A DNA stretch of 25,689 nt from Euryarchaeota archaeon UBA91. GTDB lineage: Archaea > Thermoplasmatota > Poseidoniia > Poseidoniales > Poseidoniaceae. The notes beneath the pieces are model-generated. The model saw only the letters and a list, made by a program, of their open reading frames with translations, did no database searches and was not told where the DNA came from. Below are positions 21,706-25,689 of the stretch, piece by piece. How positions within the stretch are numbered: the stretch's first letter is position 1; every line of letters starts with the position of its first letter. Position numbers and translations under genes: made by a program. The DNA lies in contig DAMU01000051.1 of the NCBI GenBank assembly GCA_002499705.1, forward strand, positions 1,048 through 26,736, given 5' to 3'.

Positions 21706-22332
21706 ATGACAATGGATGCACAGCAGAACGTATTGAAAACCGGAACGAGTACGATTGGAATTACATTTGACGGTGGTGTCGTCGTTGGAGCAGACCATAG
21801 AGCCACTATGGGCCACTTTATTGCCAACAAAAGCGTTCAGAAACTTTTCAAGATTGGTGACAATCTTGCACTTACAACAGCAGGGCTTGTTGGCCACGCT
21901 CAATCTCTCTCGCGAACACTTTCTGCTGAAGTTGCACTGTTTCAACTTCGCCGTCAACAGCCAATGACTGTTCGAGGCGCTGCTACATTGACCGCTAACA
22001 TCCTTTCAGGTCGCCCTCATTGGGTGCAACTGCTGATTGTTGGTGTTGATGATGAAGGCGGACATGTGTATTCCATCGACTCTGCAGGTGGTTCGATTCC
22101 AGATACCTACTGTGCCACAGGTTCAGGTTCCCCTTACATGTATGGTGTGCTCGAAGACGGCTTCAGCGAAGGCATGTCTCGGACCGATGCATTGAAACTC
22201 GCGGCACGTGCCCTCCACGCATCGGGGCAGCGTGATGCGGCCTCCGGAAACGGCATGGATTTGGCAGTTATTACCGCCAAAGAAGGCTTTGTGTCCCTCC
22301 CTCAAGCAGAGATTGCTAAACTTCTTGCTTGA
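21706..22332 (+). CDS. psmB: Proteasome beta subunit
   Basis: The catalytic subunit of the archaeal 20S proteasome. A short propeptide (MTMDAQQNVLKTG) precedes the self-cleaved nucleophile Thr in TGTSTIGITFDGG. In mature numbering Thr1, Asp17 (GADHRAT) and Lys33 (SVQKLFKI) are all present, as are the SGSP loop (ATGSGSPYMYGVLE) and SIDSAGG. The length is usual for the family. ATG 21706 is chosen because AAGG lies five bases upstream; a TTG at 21703 and ATG at 21712 are alternatives. A TATA-like GTAATTTTG around 21656 would give a ~20-base leader. The alpha subunit is not in the window. FttA follows on the same strand after 87 bases. Confidence 0.97.
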   Translation: MTMDAQQNVLKTGTSTIGITFDGGVVVGADHRATMGHFIANKSVQKLFKIGDNLALTTAGLVGHAQSLSRTLSAEVALFQLRRQQPMTVRGAATLTANILSGRPHWVQLLIVGVDDEGGHVYSIDSAGGSIPDTYCATGSGSPYMYGVLEDGFSEGMSRTDALKLAARALHASGQRDAASGNGMDLAVITAKEGFVSLPQAEIAKLLA

Positions 22333-22383
22333 GTTATTTCTACTCCCGCAGCTCAAAACTGCACTCCGATAAGGAGGGTTTGT

Positions 22384-22398
22384 GCACATTAATTGTGC
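22384..22398 (+). other. Inverted repeat upstream of the FttA start
   Basis: GCACA TTAAT TGTGC is a perfect 5-bp inverted repeat with a 5-bp centre, 21 bases before ATG 22420. It could be a small hairpin or a protein-binding site. A strong GGAGGG (22373-22378) lies just upstream, too far from the FttA ATG to serve it. Confidence 0.3.
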
Positions 22399-22419
22399 GA
22401 GCTCGGGCATGGTGAAATT

Positions 22420-24324
22420 ATGCGTCTATCGTTTAAAGAGTTGAAAGATCAAGTGGAAAAGATTGTCCCTCGTGACATACCGTACACTGTAGAATTAGAA
22501 GCTGGGAACATTGCTTTGGTTACGCCTGAGCCGAATCGTATCCTTGCTGCAGATGGCTTACTGGCCAAAATAGCGCACAAAGTGAAGCGAAAGATTGTAC
22601 TTCGACCCGACACATCAATCATGAAGTCAGAAGAAGATGCAACGAAAATTGTTCGAGAAATTATTCCTGAGTCTGCTGATATCACTCAAATTTATTTTGA
22701 TGCCTGTTACAGAGAAATTACGGTTCAGTGTAAGAAACCTGGCGATGCAGTTGGTCGTCGAGGGGCAAACCTTCAAGAAATTCGCGACAAGTGCGGATGG
22801 CTGATTTCTGTTGAAAGGACCCCGCCATTGATTTCGAAAACTGTTCATGACATCCGTGGTTATCGCCACGCGCATGCTGAGGAGCGAAGAAAACTTCTGA
22901 AAGATTTCGGACTCAATATCCATCGACCTCAGCGTCCAGGTTCTGCATGGGCGCGAGTGACTGCACTGGGCTCGTATCGCGAAGTCGGCAGAGCATGTCA
23001 CCTTGTGACAACCAATGAGTCCAGAATCATGATTGATGTTGGAGTCAATGTCGCCAATGATTTAGAGCCAATGCCGTATTTTACCGCTCCAGAAGCCTTA
23101 CCAATCGATAAATTAGATGCAGTTGTACTTACCCACGCTCATCTTGACCACGCTGGTATGTTGCCCGTACTGTTCAAGTATGGGTATCGGGGACCCGTAT
23201 ACTGTACTCCACCGACTCGTGATCTGATGCTATTGCTTCAAACAGACTATCTGAAGATTGGCGGTGCAGAAGGAAGGCGTGCTCCGTATGACATGGAAGA
23301 TATCCGAATGTGTATGCGGCATGTTGTCGATGTGAATTGGGATGAAACTACAGACATAGCACCCGATGTTAAAATGACTTTTTCTAATGCAGGACACATC
23401 CTTGGTTCATCTGCAGTGCATCTGCACATTGGAAATGGCAAACACAATCTCTTGTTTAGTGGAGACCAAAAATTCGAGAAATCTTGGCTCTTTGAGGCTG
23501 CAAACTCACGCTTCCCACGTGTCGAATCACTGGTTTTGGAATCAACGTATGGCGGAAATGGAGATTTCCAACCTTCTCGACAAGAAGCGAATCAAGAATT
23601 GAAAGATATTGTTTCAAGAACGCTTGCTCGTAATGGAAAGATGATTTTCCCTGTGTTTGCTGTTGGACGTAGTCAAGAAGTAATGATCGCCATCGACGAA
23701 TTATTCCGTTCAGGCACTGTTAAACCCGTTCCTGTTTGGTTAGATGGAATGATACAAGAGGCTACGGCAATTCATGCTGCTCACCCTGATTTCTTAGTGA
23801 GCAGTCTGCGCAAGTCAATCTTGAAAGACGACGACGGCAACCCATTCAGTAACGAATGGTTCCGACCAGTTAAGAGTCGAGAATTAAGAGAAAACATCCT
23901 CATGGATAGTTCTCCTTGCATCGTATTAGCAACCTCTGGAATGATGAACGCAGGTCCTGTTGTTGAGTATTTCCGACAGTGGGCTCACGAAGATCGCAAT
24001 TCTCTTTGCTTCGTCGGATATCAAGCAGAGGGAACTCTTGGACGTCGTTTGCAGAAAGGATTCGGCGAAGTACCTATGATTGTGAATGGGAAGACTGAAA
24101 TGGTAAAAATCGGTTGTGAAATGGTAACCATAGATGGATTCTCTGGACACTCAGACCGAAGGCAATTATTAGAATTCGTCGACCAACTTAAGCCGCCTCC
24201 AAAAAAGATTATTTTGCATCATGGTGATTATTTCAAATCCAATGAATTGGGACAAACATTGCGTGAACGGTTCAAATGTAGAACCTACGCTCCAAGCAAT
24301 CTTGAGACCATTCGCTTAATGTGA
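22420..24324 (+). CDS. fttA: Transcription termination factor FttA (aCPSF1), KH / metallo-beta-lactamase / beta-CASP ribonuclease
   Basis: The archaeal homologue of CPSF73, which cleaves nascent RNA at U-rich 3' ends and terminates transcription. The 634-residue protein has the usual domain order. An N-terminal KH pair (~1-140) includes the GRRG loop in PGDAVGRRGANLQEIRDK. The metallo-beta-lactamase core carries HAHLDH (239-244), the AGHILGSS His (326) and the FSGD Asp (349). The beta-CASP segment holds VFAVGRSQE and LATSGMMNAGPV, and the closing histidines are in FSGHSD (577) and LHHGD (600/601). All zinc ligands are intact. ATG 22420 is chosen because GGTGA lies four bases upstream and MRLSFKEL fits the family; a TTG at 22393 would add nine residues. 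Its stop abuts the next gene's stop. Confidence 0.97.
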   Translation: MRLSFKELKDQVEKIVPRDIPYTVELEAGNIALVTPEPNRILAADGLLAKIAHKVKRKIVLRPDTSIMKSEEDATKIVREIIPESADITQIYFDACYREITVQCKKPGDAVGRRGANLQEIRDKCGWLISVERTPPLISKTVHDIRGYRHAHAEERRKLLKDFGLNIHRPQRPGSAWARVTALGSYREVGRACHLVTTNESRIMIDVGVNVANDLEPMPYFTAPEALPIDKLDAVVLTHAHLDHAGMLPVLFKYGYRGPVYCTPPTRDLMLLLQTDYLKIGGAEGRRAPYDMEDIRMCMRHVVDVNWDETTDIAPDVKMTFSNAGHILGSSAVHLHIGNGKHNLLFSGDQKFEKSWLFEAANSRFPRVESLVLESTYGGNGDFQPSRQEANQELKDIVSRTLARNGKMIFPVFAVGRSQEVMIAIDELFRSGTVKPVPVWLDGMIQEATAIHAAHPDFLVSSLRKSILKDDDGNPFSNEWFRPVKSRELRENILMDSSPCIVLATSGMMNAGPVVEYFRQWAHEDRNSLCFVGYQAEGTLGRRLQKGFGEVPMIVNGKTEMVKIGCEMVTIDGFSGHSDRRQLLEFVDQLKPPPKKIILHHGDYFKSNELGQTLRERFKCRTYAPSNLETIRLM

Positions 24325-24630
24325 TCACATCAAGGGGATTTCATAACCCGATTCCAAAGGGTCGGGTAAATTGCGCTCTTCGGCTTCACTCTGGACTTCG
24401 TTCAAAGTTTTACCATTCGAGTACTTTGATTGAATTGGTGTAGAGCTGCGTTCTTTCGATGTTTCGGGTGAAGCATCGAATAAGGACCAAGCAAGAATCA
24501 TAAAAATGAAAGTAAACCCTGCTGCTGCTACGAGTAAACTACTTCCCCCATCAGCGATATTAATCACAAGTCCAGCGACAAGAAGAAGAATGGCTGCCAA
24601 AACGAGAAGTCGTCGTGAAACTGTTGCCAT
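24325..24630 (-). CDS. Small two-pass membrane protein, unknown
   Basis: A ~101-residue protein with two hydrophobic segments close together (LLVLAAILLLVAGLVINIA and LLVAAAGFTFIFMILAWSLF). A ~55-residue polar cytoplasmic tail follows (SPETSKERSSTPIQ ... ERNLPDPLESGYEIPLM). No family is recognised. ATG 24630 (MATVSRRLL) is preferred because the earlier ATG at 24669 would leave only 13 bases to the divergent start at 24683; the longer form adds a charged 13-residue leader. The gene is tail-to-tail with fttA with no gap, the two stops together forming TGATCA. Confidence 0.55.
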   Translation of the reverse strand: MATVSRRLLVLAAILLLVAGLVINIADGGSSLLVAAAGFTFIFMILAWSLFDASPETSKERSSTPIQSKYSNGKTLNEVQSEAEERNLPDPLESGYEIPLM

Positions 24631-24682
24631 AACACGCTCACGACCATGTTCTTCATGAACCCGTTGCATCTGTACCTACACC

Positions 24683-25342
24683 ATGTACTCGTCTGGTGAT
24701 GAGCGTTCGTCCAATGTAGCATGCCCAGGTTGGCTTATGACTGCCGTAGCTCCTTGGGGTGAAAATGCAGAGGATGCCTATGACCAAGGTTTAGTTGAAC
24801 TGGGGCTCGGTGATTCACGTTTAATTGAAATGAAAGGAGCTATGCTACCGCTTGGATTTGGTGCGACTCCTCCACAATCGCTTCCTATGGGTTCTTTGGT
24901 TGAATGCCACATTGCCACTGCTTATGCTTGGAGTGGTTCTTCAGCATGTGCAGGTGTGGCTTGGGCAGCATGCGTCACACCCGAAGGAGACGAATGTGCA
25001 ATTGTAGCAACTGTTTCAACCGAACTGGATTATGAGGAAACCACCCTCATGCTACGCCGGCATTTGCAAAGAAAACTTGCGAGTCGTGATCTTGAAGTAC
25101 TCTCTTTCGATGTTGCTGTTGATGAAGTAACTGCAGCTGCAGACCATCATGGCGTGGCGATGGCTGCTCTCATTTTACCAAACTCACTCTCGCTCGGTGC
25201 ACGAACAGGTACTGGGCCAGTTCGTGGTGCATTGACTCGAAAAGCATCAGAGCCTGCTCAGAAACGAGTTGATGTGAAAGCACCTGCCGCTCCTGCACTG
25301 CGTCCGGGTTCACGTCGAACGAACACTGATTTTTCTCTTTGA
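24683..25342 (+). CDS. Pyruvoyl-dependent arginine decarboxylase-fold protein, probably without self-cleavage
   Basis: This 219-residue protein follows the layout of archaeal pyruvoyl arginine decarboxylase (PvlArgDC). It has DAYDQGLVELGLGDSRLIEM, then a PPG-like turn, PMGSLVECHIATAYAW, AGVAWAACVTPEGDECAIVATVSTELDYEET and a helix RRHLQRKLASRD. In active enzymes the phrase is VSSIxPP, and cleavage between the two serines makes the pyruvoyl group. Here that position reads EMKGAMLPLG, so the serines appear absent. It may be a non-catalytic paralogue or have another activity. The last ~50 residues are a basic, Pro/Ala-rich tail. The assignment rests on pattern matching by eye. A zinc-ribbon gene follows 35 bases downstream. 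Confidence 0.6.
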   Translation: MYSSGDERSSNVACPGWLMTAVAPWGENAEDAYDQGLVELGLGDSRLIEMKGAMLPLGFGATPPQSLPMGSLVECHIATAYAWSGSSACAGVAWAACVTPEGDECAIVATVSTELDYEETTLMLRRHLQRKLASRDLEVLSFDVAVDEVTAAADHHGVAMAALILPNSLSLGARTGTGPVRGALTRKASEPAQKRVDVKAPAAPALRPGSRRTNTDFSL

Positions 25343-25377
25343 GAAGTCTTGAAGTACCCTCGCCATGAAGTCATGGT

Positions 25378-25689
25378 ATGTCCGGTGCTGGATGGAATGT
25401 CGTCCGATGCAGTGCATGTTCAACATGTCATGGGCATCGGAAAATAGGCCGATTTTGCCCTCATTGCGGTCAAAAATTGCCTGCAGATGCTGAGATTGTC
25501 ACCACTGTAGCAACTGCCGCAGAGTTACGAATTGAGGTCGCTCTGGCCAATACGCCTGAAGAATTACGAGACATGCTTCGAAAACGTCTTGAGCAAAATC
25601 ATACTCTGTTTCACCAAGAAGAGACGATTTCTTTCAAAGGTCTTCCCAAATTACTGCTTGACGCAACAGATGAAAATGGCGTCCTGACA
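25378..25689 (+). CDS. N-terminal part of a zinc-ribbon protein (3' truncated)
   Basis: The frame from ATG 25378 stays open to the window edge (104 codons). The first 31 residues hold a zinc ribbon, C11-x2-C14...C27-x2-C30 (RCSACSTC, RFCPHCG), with an extra Cys17-His18 between. After it comes a helical region with many Glu and Leu residues (AAELRIEVALANTPEELRDM, RKRLEQNH). Function is unknown. It follows the PvlArgDC-like gene in the same direction and is probably co-transcribed. I rely on the open frame, the zinc motif and the codon pattern. Confidence 0.6.
   Translation, partial: MSGAGWNVVRCSACSTCHGHRKIGRFCPHCGQKLPADAEIVTTVATAAELRIEVALANTPEELRDMLRKRLEQNHTLFHQEETISFKGLPKLLLDATDENGVLT

Overview
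The window looks like a piece of a marine planktonic euryarchaeon, most likely Marine Group II/III ('Ca. Poseidoniia'). This placement is an inference from gene content. The information-processing genes are archaeal: ribosomal protein S3Ae, proteasome beta, the KH/beta-CASP termination nuclease FttA (aCPSF1), a COG1325 exosome-type RNA-binding protein, archaeal TrpRS, SepF and a ZPR1-like zinc finger. They sit beside bacterial-type metabolic genes (ThyA, DHFR, PlsC) and large secreted proteins with C-terminal membrane anchors. Genes are packed tightly, no intergenic stretch exceeds about 170 bases, and I found no tRNA, rRNA, CRISPR array or insertion sequence.

Layout. 1-5427 (+): the tail of a membrane protein with two zinc ribbons, a DtxR/IdeR-type metal regulator, a multi-pass membrane protein, a coiled-coil protein, an NDP-sugar pyrophosphorylase and a small charged protein. 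5428-9764 (-): PdxS, a 7Fe ferredoxin, a secreted arylsulfotransferase-like protein with calcium-type Asp repeats, and the COG1325 RNA-binding protein. 9935-14601 (+): S3Ae carrying an acidic linker and a SAP domain, an MTA/purine nucleoside phosphorylase-family enzyme, an M28 metallopeptidase fused to a ZIP metal transporter, and a MazG-like pyrophosphohydrolase. 14602-17470 (-): a probable operon plsC - unknown gene - thyA - folA. 17556-20278 (+): a secreted anchored protein and TrpRS. 20275-21554 (-): SepF and the ZPR1-like protein. 21706-24324 (+): proteasome beta and FttA. 24325-24630 (-): a small two-pass membrane protein. 24683-25689 (+): a pyruvoyl-arginine-decarboxylase-fold protein lacking the self-cleaving serines, and the start of a zinc-ribbon protein.

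The most interesting unit is the M28 peptidase-ZIP transporter fusion. Its promoter carries a perfect TTTTAGG-GTGA-CCTAAAA inverted repeat, of the kind bound by DtxR/MntR/SirR regulators, directly against a TATA box. The same window encodes a DtxR-family regulator with an iron-type ligand set. Together they suggest a metal-controlled system in which an outward-facing metallopeptidase and a metal importer are one polypeptide.

Other points of note: all four convergent gene pairs meet with zero spacing or a 4-bp stop-codon overlap; S3Ae carries a SAP tail; TrpRS has a roughly 100-residue insertion before KMSSS; and several genes appear to be transcribed leaderless.
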